DNA from: JAJDNH01 sp964552395
Lineage (GTDB): Bacteria > Acidobacteriota > Thermoanaerobaculia > Thermoanaerobaculales > Sulfomarinibacteraceae
Direction: 5' to 3'
Length of the DNA stretch: 64,000 bases
Assembly (NCBI GenBank): GCA_964552395.1
Contig: CAZKGM010000001.1
Location: 124,001 to 188,000 of the forward strand
Within the stretch, counting starts at the first letter, position 1. Each line of letters starts with the position of its first letter. Shown here piece after piece: positions 33,722-42,998 of this stretch. Position numbers and translations under genes: made by a program. The notes beneath the pieces were generated by a model. That model did no database searches. It worked only from the letters and a program-made list of their open reading frames with translations, and was not told the DNA's origin.

Positions 33722-35986
33722 CTATGCGCGCAAGACGTTGAGGGCGGATCCGGCTCTGAACCACTGGATCTGCTCCGCGTTCAGTGTGTGGTTGACCGGG
33801 AAGCTCTCCTCGCCGCCGTCCGCATGATGGAGCACGACCGTGAGCTGGCCCCCGGGTTTCATCTCGGCAAGCCCGCGGATCGATACCCGGTCGTCGACCC
33901 GGATCTTCTCGTAGTCGGCCGGATCGGCGAAGGTCAGGGGAAGCATCCCCTGCTTCTTGAGGTTGGTCTCATGGATACGGGCGAACGAGCGAGCAATGAC
34001 CGCCGTTCCGCCAAGGTGCCGCGGCTCCATCGCCGCGTGCTCGCGGGACGAACCCTCGCCGTAGTTCTCGTCACCGACCACGACCCAGTGCATGCCCCTT
34101 TCCTTGTAGGACCGGGCGAGCTCGGGCAGCGACACGGCCTTGCCGGTGTCGATGTCGATCCCGGTGCCCGGCTCGTCGGTGAAGGCGTTGACGGCGCCCA
34201 ACAGCAGGTTGTCGGAGATGTTGTCGAGGTGGCCGCGGAACTGGAGCCATGGTCCGGCCTGTGAGATGTGGTCGGTGGTGCACTTGCCGTTCGCCTTGAC
34301 GAGCACGGTCAGGCGCTCGAGATCACGGCCGTCCCAGGCCGGGAACGGGGTGAGGAGCTGCAGCCGGTTGGAGTCAGGACGGACCTTGACGTCGACGGTC
34401 GTCGGCGTCTCGGGGGGCGCCACGTACCCCTCAGCCTTGAACACAAAACCGTGCGCTGGGATCTCCGGAGCCGGCGCAGGCGGCTCAAGCCTGAATGTGG
34501 CGCCGTTACTGCCCTCGATCTCGTCGTGGACGGGGTCGAACGAAAGCCGACCCGCGAGCGCATAGGCGACAACGATCTCCGGACTGCCGATGAAGGCGTA
34601 GGTCTCCGGGCTGCCGTCGTTGCGCTTGCGAAAGTTGCGGTTGAACGAGGTTACGATGGAGTTGCGGGTCCCGGGCTTGATGTCGTCCCGCTGCCACTGC
34701 CCGATGCATGGTCCACAGGCGTTTCCGAGAACGACTCCGCCGAGTTTGCTCAGGGTCGCCATCTGCCCGTCGCGTTCGATGGTCGCCTCAATCTGCTCGG
34801 ATCCCGGCGTCACCCAGAACGTGGTCTTGAGCCGGGCGCCTTTGGCGAGGGCCTGCTCCGCGACGTCGGCCGCACGAGTGATGTCCTCGTAGGAGGAGTT
34901 TGTGCAGGAGCCAATCAGGGCAGCCGAGAGCCGGTCAGGGTAGTCGGCCGTTGCGACATCGGCCGCCATGTTGGAGACCGGATGAGCGAGATCGGGCGTG
35001 TGCGGCCCCACGAGGTGCGGCTCAAGAGAGTCGAGGTCGATCTCGATGAGCTGATCGTAGTACTTGTTGGGCTCGCCCTCCACCTGTGGGTCAGCGACGA
35101 GTAGGTCGGTGTTGGCATCCGCGAGCGCGGCAATCTCACTCCTGCGGGTGGCTTCGAGGTACGTCTTCATGCGTGTGTCATAAGGGAAGAGGGAGCATGT
35201 GGCGCCGAGCTCCGCGCCCATGTTGGTGATCGTGCCCTTGCCGGTGGCCGAGATCGAGGCCGTGCCCGGACCGAAGTACTCGATGATGGCGTTGGTGCCG
35301 CCCTTGACCGTGAGGATGCCGAGAAGCTTCAAGATGACGTCCTTGGGTGCGGTCCAGCCGTGCAACGAGCCGGTCAGCTTGACACCGATGACCTTCGGCT
35401 GCAGGACCTCCCAGGGGAAGCCGGCCATCACGTCGACCGCGTCCGCACCGCCGACGCCCACGGCGACCATCCCGAGGCCGCCGGCGTTCGGAGTGTGTGA
35501 GTCGGTGCCGATCATCATGCCACCGGGGAAAGCGTAGTTCTCGAGCACGACCTGGTGGATGATTCCGGAGCCGGGTTTCCAGAAACCGAGGCCGTAGCGG
35601 GCGGCCGCCGACTGCAGGAAGTCGTACACCTCACGGTTCTCTTCAATCGCTCGCTTGACGTCTTCGGCTGCGCCCGAGCGCGCTCGGATGAGGTGATCAC
35701 AGTGAACCGTTGACGGTACCGCCGTTGTGTCACGACCGGAGAGCATGAACTGGAGAAGCGCCATCTGCGCGGTAGCGTCCTGCATGGCGACCCTGTCCGG
35801 CCGCAGCATGATGTAGGCCCTACCCCGCTCCAGGTGCTCGTTTTCGGCATCATCCAGGTGGCCGAATAGGACCTTCTCGGCCAGGGTCAGCGGCCGGCCG
35901 AGCCTCGCCCGGACGATCTCCAGACGGGCGCGAGAGGTGTTGTAGACGCGGCGGACCATGTTGGGTGTGGTCTCGATGGCTGGCAT
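33722..35986 (-). CDS. acn: Aconitate hydratase, mitochondrial type
   Basis: 754 residues, the length of mitochondrial aconitase rather than the ~890 of AcnA or ~865 of AcnB. It interconverts citrate and isocitrate in the TCA cycle. The 4Fe-4S ligands are the Cys of GSCTNSSYED and the two of GNACGPCIGQW; the substrate-binding motifs IGTDSHTPNAGGLG and GEGSSREHAAMEPRHLGG are present. The C-terminal swivel domain is on the same chain. A TACAAT box at about 36069-36074 on the minus strand may be its -10 element. Upstream is the divergent flotillin gene; downstream, 23 nt away, is the OmpA-family gene. Confidence 0.95.
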   Translation of the reverse strand: MPAIETTPNMVRRVYNTSRARLEIVRARLGRPLTLAEKVLFGHLDDAENEHLERGRAYIMLRPDRVAMQDATAQMALLQFMLSGRDTTAVPSTVHCDHLIRARSGAAEDVKRAIEENREVYDFLQSAAARYGLGFWKPGSGIIHQVVLENYAFPGGMMIGTDSHTPNAGGLGMVAVGVGGADAVDVMAGFPWEVLQPKVIGVKLTGSLHGWTAPKDVILKLLGILTVKGGTNAIIEYFGPGTASISATGKGTITNMGAELGATCSLFPYDTRMKTYLEATRRSEIAALADANTDLLVADPQVEGEPNKYYDQLIEIDLDSLEPHLVGPHTPDLAHPVSNMAADVATADYPDRLSAALIGSCTNSSYEDITRAADVAEQALAKGARLKTTFWVTPGSEQIEATIERDGQMATLSKLGGVVLGNACGPCIGQWQRDDIKPGTRNSIVTSFNRNFRKRNDGSPETYAFIGSPEIVVAYALAGRLSFDPVHDEIEGSNGATFRLEPPAPAPEIPAHGFVFKAEGYVAPPETPTTVDVKVRPDSNRLQLLTPFPAWDGRDLERLTVLVKANGKCTTDHISQAGPWLQFRGHLDNISDNLLLGAVNAFTDEPGTGIDIDTGKAVSLPELARSYKERGMHWVVVGDENYGEGSSREHAAMEPRHLGGTAVIARSFARIHETNLKKQGMLPLTFADPADYEKIRVDDRVSIRGLAEMKPGGQLTVVLHHADGGEESFPVNHTLNAEQIQWFRAGSALNVLRA

Positions 35987-36147
35987 GGTGATGACTCCTT
36001 CCCTCGACTGTCGTGAAGGGCTTCACAAGGCGCTTGCGCCAAAGGAACATCCGCCCTCCGGGCGCGTATTGTAGTACATCTGTCGTCTGGCTGAGGAAGC
36101 GGTCGCGGGTGGTGATAGACTCGCAGGAACAAGCTGGAGGAATGACA

Positions 36148-37626
36148 ATGAATCTCATCGAGGCGGTACCAGTTCTTGTGGTCCTGGCGTTCTTGGCCCT
36201 CGTGGTCTACATCGTTGTCAGGACGCGCTACAAGAAGGCGGGGCCGGACGAGGCGCTGATCGTCTTCGGGCGGCGCAAGCTGCTCGGCCGCAAGGTTCGC
36301 AGCGAGACGGGCCAGATCGAGGGGTTCCGGATCATTCGCGGCGGCGGCACCTTCGTTTGGCCTGCCTGGGAGCAGCACGAGGTCCTGTCGCTGCGCATGA
36401 TGACGCTGGATATCGACCTGCGCCACGTCTACACCATCCAGGGCATCCCCATCAATGTGAAGGCGGTGGCACAGGTCAAGGTGCTGGGTGACATCTCCCA
36501 CATTCGGCGCGCTGCCGAGGGGTTCTTGGGCCTGGCTGCGGATGACATCCAGGCGACCATCAAGGAAACCGTTGCCGGCCACCTGCGCGGGATTATCGGC
36601 ACGCTGACCGTCGAGGAGCTCTACCGTGACCAGAAGAGCTTTCAGGAGAAGGTGCGGGATGAGGCTCACAGGGACCTTGACGGCATGGGCTTCGAGTTCC
36701 GGTCGTTTGTCTTCCAGGCGATTCAGGATGACGAGGGCTACCTCAACGCCCTCGGCCAGCCGAAGATCCAGGAGGCCCTCAAGTACGCACGAATCGCAAC
36801 CGCCCAGGCGGACCGAGATGCCGCCATCGAGGAGGAGCAGGCGCGGCAGCAGAAGGAGCAGAAGCGGATTGTGGTCGACACCGAGATCGCCGAGTCTGAC
36901 AGGGCCCTGAGCCTCAAGAAAGCATCCATCAAGAAGGAGGTCGATGTCGCCGATGCGCAGGCGGTGAAGGCCGGCGAGATGGAGCTGAAGGTTCAGGACA
37001 TTCAAATCGCCGAGCAGGAGGTCGAGCGCCAGAAGCTCGAGCTCAATGCCGAGGTGCGCGAGCAGGCGGATGCCAAGAAGTACGAGACGGAGCGTCTGGC
37101 CGACGCCGCACAGTACCGGGTCGAGCGGGAGGCGGCCGCGGAGCGCAAGCGGCGGGAGGAAGCTGCGCAGGCGGTGAAAGCGGAGGGCATTGCCAAGGCG
37201 GAGGCCGAGTCGACGATGCGACGCGAGATCGGCCTCGCCGAGGCGGAGGCCATTCAGGCCAAGGGCGAGGCCGAAGCGGAGGCGCGGAGGCTGCTCGCCG
37301 AGGCGCTCAAGCTCTACAACGACGCCGGTCTCTCGATCGAGGCGCTCAAGGTGCTGCCCGAGATCGCGGCTGCGATCTCCGAACCGCTGGCGCGAGCCGG
37401 CACGACAACCATCATCAGTAACGGCGGCGCCGGTGAGGGTACCGGAGCCGGACGGCTGACCGAGGACGTGGTTCAGGTGCTGAGCCAGCTCGGCCCGGTC
37501 ATGCGCCAGCTGTCGGGTGTGGACCTCGACAAGCTGCTGCGAGACCTCTCCCGCCTGCCGGGGGCTGTTGCAGACCGAGTGAGCGGAGAGGGGTCCGCCG
37601 GCGGCGAAGTGTTCGATGAGGACTAG
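36148..37626 (+). CDS. Flotillin family protein (SPFH domain)
   Basis: 492 residues. An N-terminal membrane helix (AVPVLVVLAFLALVVYIVVR) is followed by an SPFH/band-7 domain (~30-190: ALIVFGRRKLLGRK, LRHVYTIQGIPINVKAVAQV), a long Glu/Ala/Lys coiled coil with EAE-type repeats (~210-420) and a flotillin-like C-terminus (ALKLYNDAGLSIEALKVLPE). Flotillins organise membrane microdomains and scaffold protein complexes. GGAGG at 36136-36140 fits ATG 36148 better than ATG 36142. The next gene starts with a GTG directly after this stop codon, so the products are probably made together. Confidence 0.88.
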   Translation: MNLIEAVPVLVVLAFLALVVYIVVRTRYKKAGPDEALIVFGRRKLLGRKVRSETGQIEGFRIIRGGGTFVWPAWEQHEVLSLRMMTLDIDLRHVYTIQGIPINVKAVAQVKVLGDISHIRRAAEGFLGLAADDIQATIKETVAGHLRGIIGTLTVEELYRDQKSFQEKVRDEAHRDLDGMGFEFRSFVFQAIQDDEGYLNALGQPKIQEALKYARIATAQADRDAAIEEEQARQQKEQKRIVVDTEIAESDRALSLKKASIKKEVDVADAQAVKAGEMELKVQDIQIAEQEVERQKLELNAEVREQADAKKYETERLADAAQYRVEREAAAERKRREEAAQAVKAEGIAKAEAESTMRREIGLAEAEAIQAKGEAEAEARRLLAEALKLYNDAGLSIEALKVLPEIAAAISEPLARAGTTTIISNGGAGEGTGAGRLTEDVVQVLSQLGPVMRQLSGVDLDKLLRDLSRLPGAVADRVSGEGSAGGEVFDED

Positions 37627-38811
37627 GTGGCTCCTTCCAAGCAGCTTGCTGCGCTGATCTTTTCGCTCGAGGAGGCGGACTCTCCGTTCGAGCGCATGCA
37701 CCAGCTTGGCCTGGCATGGCGGAGCATCCGCGAGCTCAGCCGCCAGGAGCGTCTGGAGCTGGCGAGACATGCCGGCTTCGACGGCGCCGAGGAGCTCGTC
37801 GAGCGGCTGGCCGCCCGCTCGGGAGGCCTCGCACCGGCCGTTCTCCTCGAGGCAATCGAAAGCGCTCGCCAGGCCGATCCCTCGAAGCTGAAGGCGCTCT
37901 TCGCGGGCCTGCGGGACCCCGCCCGGCGAGGCCAGGTGCTGGCTGACACGTTGCGTGCCGTCGGCCGGGCCGCGGCCGAGCGGCTCGCAGGAGAGGACGC
38001 AGAGGAAGGTGAGGGGGGGAAGGCAGCGGATGCTCGCCAGCCGGCGGAGAGCGACGCCAATATCGAGCTGCCCGAATCCGAATCCGAATCCGAGTCCGAA
38101 TCCGAAGCCGAAGCCGATGTCGAGGCGGCCGCACCGCTGGCGCCGGAGCAGGCAGAGACTCTCGAGTCCCTACCGGAGATTCCACATCCGGCGACCTGCG
38201 CCGAACCGACGGAAGCCCCTGCGGCAACACCGGCGTCACCTGAAGCTCCTCTAGTGTTGCTCCACCGGGGTCCGGGAGTCTCGCACTTGGAAGCAGCCGG
38301 CGAGGTGCCCGAGACAGTCGGCGCCGGGGACGGCGGGAAGGTCCCTCGCTCGGGGGCTGAGGCCGGAGCCGGCAAGGGGGAGGCAGGGCGTGTCGACACG
38401 ACCGTCGACCGGGAGGAGGTCTCCGGGTCCGCTGTTGCCTCCGATGCTGCGAAAAGGGCCGGGGAGATCGCCGGTGAACCGCGGCTGCTGGCCCGCCTCC
38501 TCCGGCTCCGTCAGGCGGCGGCGGGTGGCCTCGCTGATCCGGATCTCGGACAGCTGCTGGCCGGCTTTCCACCAGGATGGCCGCGCCGGAGGGCCCTCTC
38601 GGCCCTGATCGAGGGCGGCTCGGTGAGCTCCGCGGCGCTCGCCCTCGATCTGGTCGCCGAGCTCGGCCTCGAGCGGGATCGTGGCTGGTGCCTGGCCCTG
38701 GTGCTGCGAACGTGGGATCTTTCGGTTGCCGAGCTCGACCGCGCTCTTGCATTGGTTTCGTCGCCGGCCCGCCGCCGTCGCCTGCTCGGGTTGGCGTCAC
38801 TCTCGTCATAG
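37627..38811 (+). CDS. Unknown helical protein with Ser-Glu repeat linker, coupled to flotillin
   Basis: 394 residues with no membrane segment. A helical N-terminal domain (~1-120: QLAALIFSLEEADSPFERMH...) and a helical C-terminal domain (~290-394: LLARLLRLRQAAAGGLADPD...) flank a long low-complexity acidic linker containing a run of Ser-Glu pairs encoded by a hexanucleotide repeat. The family is not recognised. The GTG start adjoins the flotillin stop codon with no gap, so it relies on translational coupling and probably works with flotillin, for instance as a cytosolic partner; that is inference. Confidence 0.6.
   Translation: MAPSKQLAALIFSLEEADSPFERMHQLGLAWRSIRELSRQERLELARHAGFDGAEELVERLAARSGGLAPAVLLEAIESARQADPSKLKALFAGLRDPARRGQVLADTLRAVGRAAAERLAGEDAEEGEGGKAADARQPAESDANIELPESESESESESEAEADVEAAAPLAPEQAETLESLPEIPHPATCAEPTEAPAATPASPEAPLVLLHRGPGVSHLEAAGEVPETVGAGDGGKVPRSGAEAGAGKGEAGRVDTTVDREEVSGSAVASDAAKRAGEIAGEPRLLARLLRLRQAAAGGLADPDLGQLLAGFPPGWPRRRALSALIEGGSVSSAALALDLVAELGLERDRGWCLALVLRTWDLSVAELDRALALVSSPARRRRLLGLASLSS
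38072..38119 (+). repeat. Hexanucleotide tandem repeat inside coding sequence
   Basis: Eight imperfect copies of CCGAAT/CCGAAG/CCGAGT in frame, encoding Ser-Glu and Ala-Glu pairs. Unit length is a multiple of three, so slippage would change linker length without a frameshift. Confidence 0.75.
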
Positions 38812-38861
38812 CGCGGCTCGAGGTCCGGCCGGGCCTTGAACGCTGATACCATACGTCAGCC

Positions 38862-40811
38862 ATGGGGGAAGCTCTCCGGTCCCGTCGCGCGTTTGGCTTG
38901 CTGCTGGCCTCCGTCGTGGTGTGCCAAGGGTGTGGCGGCGCCCGGGAAGGCTGGCAGCGGCTCTGGCCAGAGCAATGGGCCTGGGCGCATCGAGGCAGGA
39001 TCCTCGAGCGCGGCGTGGCAGCCGACGGACGCCTTGTCACGGCGGAACACGGTGGCATCCACCTGAGGGCAAGCCTCTTCAACCACGGCGCACAGCAGGC
39101 CCGAGCTCTACTGATGGGTCCGCATCTGCGCCGGGGTTGGGGGCTCGCAGGCGGTGAACGGAAGTTCATCGACATCCGGCTTCCGCGGGCGGGGCGCTAC
39201 CGCTTCTCGGCATCGGCGGATGTGATCTTGGGCGAGCCGCGAATGGGTCTTCCCATCGCGCAGCCCAAGCTGGTGGTCCTCATTCTCGTCGACACCCTGC
39301 GTGCAGATCATGTCAACCAAGAGCTGATGCCCGGCGTCTGGTCGTTCTTCTCCAAGGGGCACCGCTGGGGCGACGCTTCAGCCGACGCACCATGGACTGT
39401 GCCGTCGGTTGCCTCTCTCTTTACCGCCCGCCCGGTGCTCGATCTGACGACGCCCGAAGGCGACCTGCTCGGGGTACCCGAGGGGATGCCCACCTGGGCG
39501 GAGGCTCTCGAACGGGCCGGCTTCAGTGGCGGCGCCGTTGTTGCCAACTACACGATTCAGGTGCTCAACGGCTTTGGCAAAGGCTTCGGCTCGTTCCTGG
39601 TTCCCGACGGGCATGGGAGCTCCCACCACCCGGATGCGACGTGGGTGGTCGACAATGCGCGCGCCTGGCTTGCCGCGCACCGAGGCGAGAACGGCTTTCT
39701 GTACCTGCACCTGATGGACCCGCACGAGCCGTACCGTGACCACAGCGGCCGTGGCCGGGTGGCGCCGTCGCTGCAGCCATTTGCGCATCGCGACCGGGTG
39801 GCGACAGCTTCCGAGACCGCACTCTTCAAGGACCTCTACGCCGGCGAGGTGCGCCACGTCGATCAGGTCCTGACACCCTTCCTGCACGACTTGGGACCGC
39901 ACGCTGTCGTTGCGTTGACCGCCGATCACGGCGAGGCGCTGGGTGAGCATGGTTGCTGGGGCCATGGCCTCAACCTGTACCAGGAGGCGCTGCACATTCC
40001 ATTCATGTTGCGTGGACCGGGAGTCGCGGCCGGCGAGTCCGGTCAGCCGGAGCAGCTGATCGACCTCACGCCGACTCTCCTGGACTTGGTCGGCGTCGAG
40101 CGAGAGCGATCGATGATCGGCAGATCGATGCTGAGCGGTGGCTCGAGGGTTCCACTAGTTGCGGCGACCTTCGGGGCCGGCCCGCTCCGATGGTGCTGGC
40201 GGCGGGGAGCGGACAAGGTCGTGATCCGGATGGCCCCCCAGCCTGGGCTCGCATCCGTGGCCCGCTCCACCATGGAAGAGGGGCATCCACTTCCCACGGG
40301 GGCCGTGGCCTTCAGGTTGGACAGGGATCCGCAGGAGAACGAGCCGCTGCCCCTGGACGGAAAGCTCACCCTGGCTGCGGGACGCGCGTTCGTGGCGACG
40401 ACCGCACGCTTCGTGCCCGGACTGCAGGTCCTGGCCTGGGGAGAGCACGGGAGGTTGAGGCTGTCCCTGGACGTGAGCGGGAAGCTCGAGCCGGCACAGG
40501 TTTTCGCCGTGGCGCCGGTGGCCCTGCGGCGGGAAGGAAGACACCTGTCGCTGTCGTGCACCGAGGCATTCCCGGTATGCGGCATCGCCGGAACGGTGGT
40601 TCCGAAGCCGTGGCACGTCCGGCTCCCGGCCGACGGCGGCCGGTGGCTTGATCATGAGGGTGGCGGTACGGTGCCGCTGACCGACCTGAGCGAGCCGCCA
40701 TACCTTCAGGCGCCCGGGGTCTTGGTGTGGTGGAACCCACCGCGGGAGCGGCTGGTGAAGGGGTACCGCGAGACGCTGCGCCGCTTACGCGATCTCGGCT
40801 ATCTGCAGTAG
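38862..40811 (+). CDS. Sulfatase-fold (alkaline phosphatase superfamily) hydrolase or transferase
   Basis: 649 residues with an N-terminal signal sequence. The catalytic domain (~140-430) begins VVLILVDTLRADHV and continues DAPWTVPSVASLFTARP, LMDPHEPY, ALTADHGEALGEHG and LYQEALHIPFMLRGPG, giving the metal ligands of the superfamily. The position of the formylglycine Cys/Ser (C/S-x-P-S-R) is Thr (TVPSV), so it is not a classical sulfatase; a Thr nucleophile is typical of phosphodiesterases and phosphoethanolamine transferases. A ~200-residue beta-rich C-terminal domain is unassigned. A TACCAT box 9 nt before the ATG and no ribosome binding site suggest a very short leader. Confidence 0.75.
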   Translation: MGEALRSRRAFGLLLASVVVCQGCGGAREGWQRLWPEQWAWAHRGRILERGVAADGRLVTAEHGGIHLRASLFNHGAQQARALLMGPHLRRGWGLAGGERKFIDIRLPRAGRYRFSASADVILGEPRMGLPIAQPKLVVLILVDTLRADHVNQELMPGVWSFFSKGHRWGDASADAPWTVPSVASLFTARPVLDLTTPEGDLLGVPEGMPTWAEALERAGFSGGAVVANYTIQVLNGFGKGFGSFLVPDGHGSSHHPDATWVVDNARAWLAAHRGENGFLYLHLMDPHEPYRDHSGRGRVAPSLQPFAHRDRVATASETALFKDLYAGEVRHVDQVLTPFLHDLGPHAVVALTADHGEALGEHGCWGHGLNLYQEALHIPFMLRGPGVAAGESGQPEQLIDLTPTLLDLVGVERERSMIGRSMLSGGSRVPLVAATFGAGPLRWCWRRGADKVVIRMAPQPGLASVARSTMEEGHPLPTGAVAFRLDRDPQENEPLPLDGKLTLAAGRAFVATTARFVPGLQVLAWGEHGRLRLSLDVSGKLEPAQVFAVAPVALRREGRHLSLSCTEAFPVCGIAGTVVPKPWHVRLPADGGRWLDHEGGGTVPLTDLSEPPYLQAPGVLVWWNPPRERLVKGYRETLRRLRDLGYLQ

Positions 40812-40849
40812 AGCGCGGCTCCAAGTGGTGGCGTGCTAGCATGATGGGC

Positions 40850-41326
40850 ATGCCGCGCTTCATTGCCGACGCCATGCTGGGGACCCTTGCCAGGTGGCTA
40901 CGGTTCTTCGGCTACGACTGCCTTTTCGTCGAGCTGCCCGATGAACAGGTGCTGAGCCGAGCGAGGGCGGAGTCACGCTGGCTGCTGACCCGTGACCGCG
41001 CTCTGGCGTCACGAGGGCCGAGGACCGTGCTGGTGCAGGCTGAAGAGCTCGACGATCAGGTTGCAGAGGTCATCTCGCGCCTGAATCTGGTTCCGGAACC
41101 GACGCTGGAGCGCGCACGCTGCGGCGCCTGCAATGGGCTCCTCGAGCCAGCGGCCTCCGAGGTCGTGGCGCCGCTCGTGCCGTCACACGTGGCAGCCACG
41201 GCGACACGGTTCCGCCGCTGCACGGAGTGCGGCAGGATTTACTGGTCCGGAAGCCACACGCACCGCATCGTGGCCAGGATGGAGCGGATGCTCGCAGCGG
41301 CGACAGGGGCGGGTGCAGTCCGATGA
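40850..41326 (+). CDS. Mut7-C family RNase with zinc ribbon
   Basis: 158 residues. A PIN-like Mut7-C domain (PRFIADAMLGTLARWLRFFGYD, RAESRWLLTRDRAL) with the conserved acidic residues is followed by a zinc ribbon (CGACNGLLE ... CTECGRIYWSGSH). Family members are predicted RNases related to the C-terminus of animal Mut-7. ATG 40850 fits homology and lies 7 nt after TAGCAT (40837-40842), again suggesting a leaderless transcript; ATGs at 40841/40844 are possible but fall inside that box. Its stop overlaps the next ATG by 4 nt. Confidence 0.75.
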   Translation: MPRFIADAMLGTLARWLRFFGYDCLFVELPDEQVLSRARAESRWLLTRDRALASRGPRTVLVQAEELDDQVAEVISRLNLVPEPTLERARCGACNGLLEPAASEVVAPLVPSHVAATATRFRRCTECGRIYWSGSHTHRIVARMERMLAAATGAGAVR

Positions 41327-42834
41327 CCAGCCAGAGGGGCAACGAGGGGGCGTTTCTCCTGCTCGACGTGGACCGTGAGATCGTCGTCGGTGTGGATGAC
41401 GGCTCGTCGACGCTGATTCCACCCGTGGTCAAGGATCCACTGGGGGTCGGACTGCTGGACTTCGTTCATCCCGTTGACCGGTCCGCGCAAGCGGAGTGGC
41501 TCGAGGCGGGTCTTGGCGCTTCGCCGCCGTTCCGCCGCGCCGCAGCCGATGACCCGCCGCGGTGGTTCCGGTTCGTGGCCGCGACGCCGTCGCCGGGGCG
41601 AGCGCGGTGCCGTGTGTTGATGGTGGAGGTCACGGAGGAGGTCCGAGAGGACTCCCTTCGGCAGCGCCTGAACTCGACGCTTGCTCGACACGTGGGATGG
41701 GCCCTGGTTGAGCGATCGGCCGCCGTAGCGGCGGAGCTCGCTGGATGCACGAACGCTCTGCTGGCCGAGCTCCATCCGCCGCTTGCCATCATTCGGTCGA
41801 CTCACGGCCAGGGAATGCTGCCGGTGGGATCCACGGTACCGATGGCAGAGAGTCCCCTCGATGAGGGCTTTACTGCCTTGACAATCAGGGAGTACCAGAG
41901 TGCCGTACAGGGGGTTTTCCCCGAGTGGGTCCTGTTCGAGGCGACGAAGGCGGAGTCGGCGGTCATTGTTCCCGTTACCGAACCGACGGAGGTCGGTTCC
42001 CGCGCTGTGATCGTCTGCTTTTCACCCTTGCCGCGCAAGCTTCTGCCTCTCGAGGCCGAGCTGCTGGAGCTGTTGGCGGTTCGGCTGGCGGCAGAGTTCG
42101 TGGCGGCCCGCCAGGAGGAGACCGAGGAGGACAGTCGGCAGCAGCGAGGCCCGGCGACCTCCGAGCAGCTTGCCCGGATCGTGACGCTCGCGATGGGCTT
42201 GCGGGGGATAACCCATACATTGAACAACCTCTTTGCAGTGCAGGTGTTGAACGCGCAGCTGGCGGCGAAGAGAAGCTCGCGGAACGGGGGGCTCGAGCCG
42301 TACCTCGAGCGGATCAGTGAGGCCGCCCGCCGTGGCGCCGGCATCATGAGCCAGATCGCTCTGCTCGGCGATGAGGGCCCCCCCGAGGTTGGGGCGGTGA
42401 ACCTCGTGGAGATCCTCAAACAGGGCATCAGCCTCGTATCGCATCTTCACAAGGCGATTGACATCGAGCTGGAGTGTGAGAGCGAGGCGATCCGGATTTG
42501 GGGAGATGAGAGGACGGTCCTCGGGCTGCTGGTCGCTGTGCTGCTGCCGGCCGCCGAAATCGCCGAGCCGGGCGCGAGGCTGCACGTGAGCGCGTCCGAA
42601 GGCGATACCGGGGGCGATGAGCCGGGAACGGTCTGCCTCGCCATTGGCGCCGGTCCCCTACCGCCCCGAGGAGGCGAAGGGGAGGCAGGAATGAGTGAGG
42701 AGCAGAGGCGCATGCTCGACCTCGGCGTGGCGCTCTCGACGCAGGTGGCCGAGCGTCTCGGAGGGCGGCTGGCAATGCACTGGCGGGGACAGCAAATCAC
42801 TGTGGACATCAGCCTGCCGGCGTTCGAAGCCTAG
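41323..42834 (+). CDS. Degenerate sensor histidine-kinase-like protein
   Basis: 503 residues, no membrane helix. A PAS-like N-terminal part (~1-110) is followed by a GAF-like region (~130-290), a HisKA-type helix with a His (MGLRGITHTLNNLFAVQVLN) and a C-terminal region resembling the HATPase fold. The ATP site is poor: where an N-box NLLxNA is expected there is LLVAVLLPAAEIAE, and the Gly boxes are not clear. Kinase activity is doubtful; it may act as a phospho-acceptor, or a binding protein. It is translationally coupled to the Mut7-C RNase by an ATGA overlap. No response regulator is adjacent. Confidence 0.6.
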   Translation: MTSQRGNEGAFLLLDVDREIVVGVDDGSSTLIPPVVKDPLGVGLLDFVHPVDRSAQAEWLEAGLGASPPFRRAAADDPPRWFRFVAATPSPGRARCRVLMVEVTEEVREDSLRQRLNSTLARHVGWALVERSAAVAAELAGCTNALLAELHPPLAIIRSTHGQGMLPVGSTVPMAESPLDEGFTALTIREYQSAVQGVFPEWVLFEATKAESAVIVPVTEPTEVGSRAVIVCFSPLPRKLLPLEAELLELLAVRLAAEFVAARQEETEEDSRQQRGPATSEQLARIVTLAMGLRGITHTLNNLFAVQVLNAQLAAKRSSRNGGLEPYLERISEAARRGAGIMSQIALLGDEGPPEVGAVNLVEILKQGISLVSHLHKAIDIELECESEAIRIWGDERTVLGLLVAVLLPAAEIAEPGARLHVSASEGDTGGDEPGTVCLAIGAGPLPPRGGEGEAGMSEEQRRMLDLGVALSTQVAERLGGRLAMHWRGQQITVDISLPAFEA

Positions 42835-42997
42835 GAGCCTGTGGCACATAGAGCGAACGGCGCTATTCGGGCGGCGCGAGGTCCCGTCTTCGTTACATTC
42901 TCGGACCGTACTCGGAGTACTGTTCCTCAAATGCGCCTCAACGGGCCACTCGCGACGCTCCGAAATCCACCATCCGCCTATGAACTACAGGCTCCTA
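42832..42997. repeat. MITE-like element with 20-bp terminal inverted repeats
   Basis: The ends, starting TAGGAGCCTGT and ending ACAGGCTCCTA, form inverted repeats matching at 17 of 20 positions across 166 bp. There is no coding capacity. The left end coincides with the TAG stop codon of the histidine-kinase-like gene. It is followed immediately by a second repeat element. Confidence 0.65.
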
Positions 42998-42998
42998 G

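Noticed and set aside
35887..37770. 627-codon minus-strand frame opposite flotillin
   Set aside because: Leu/Arg-rich shadow of the flotillin coiled coil; it also overlaps the aconitase start without translational signals.
38072..38119. Possible CRISPR or minisatellite array
   Set aside because: The repeat unit is 6 bp, in frame, without spacers; it encodes a Ser-Glu linker.
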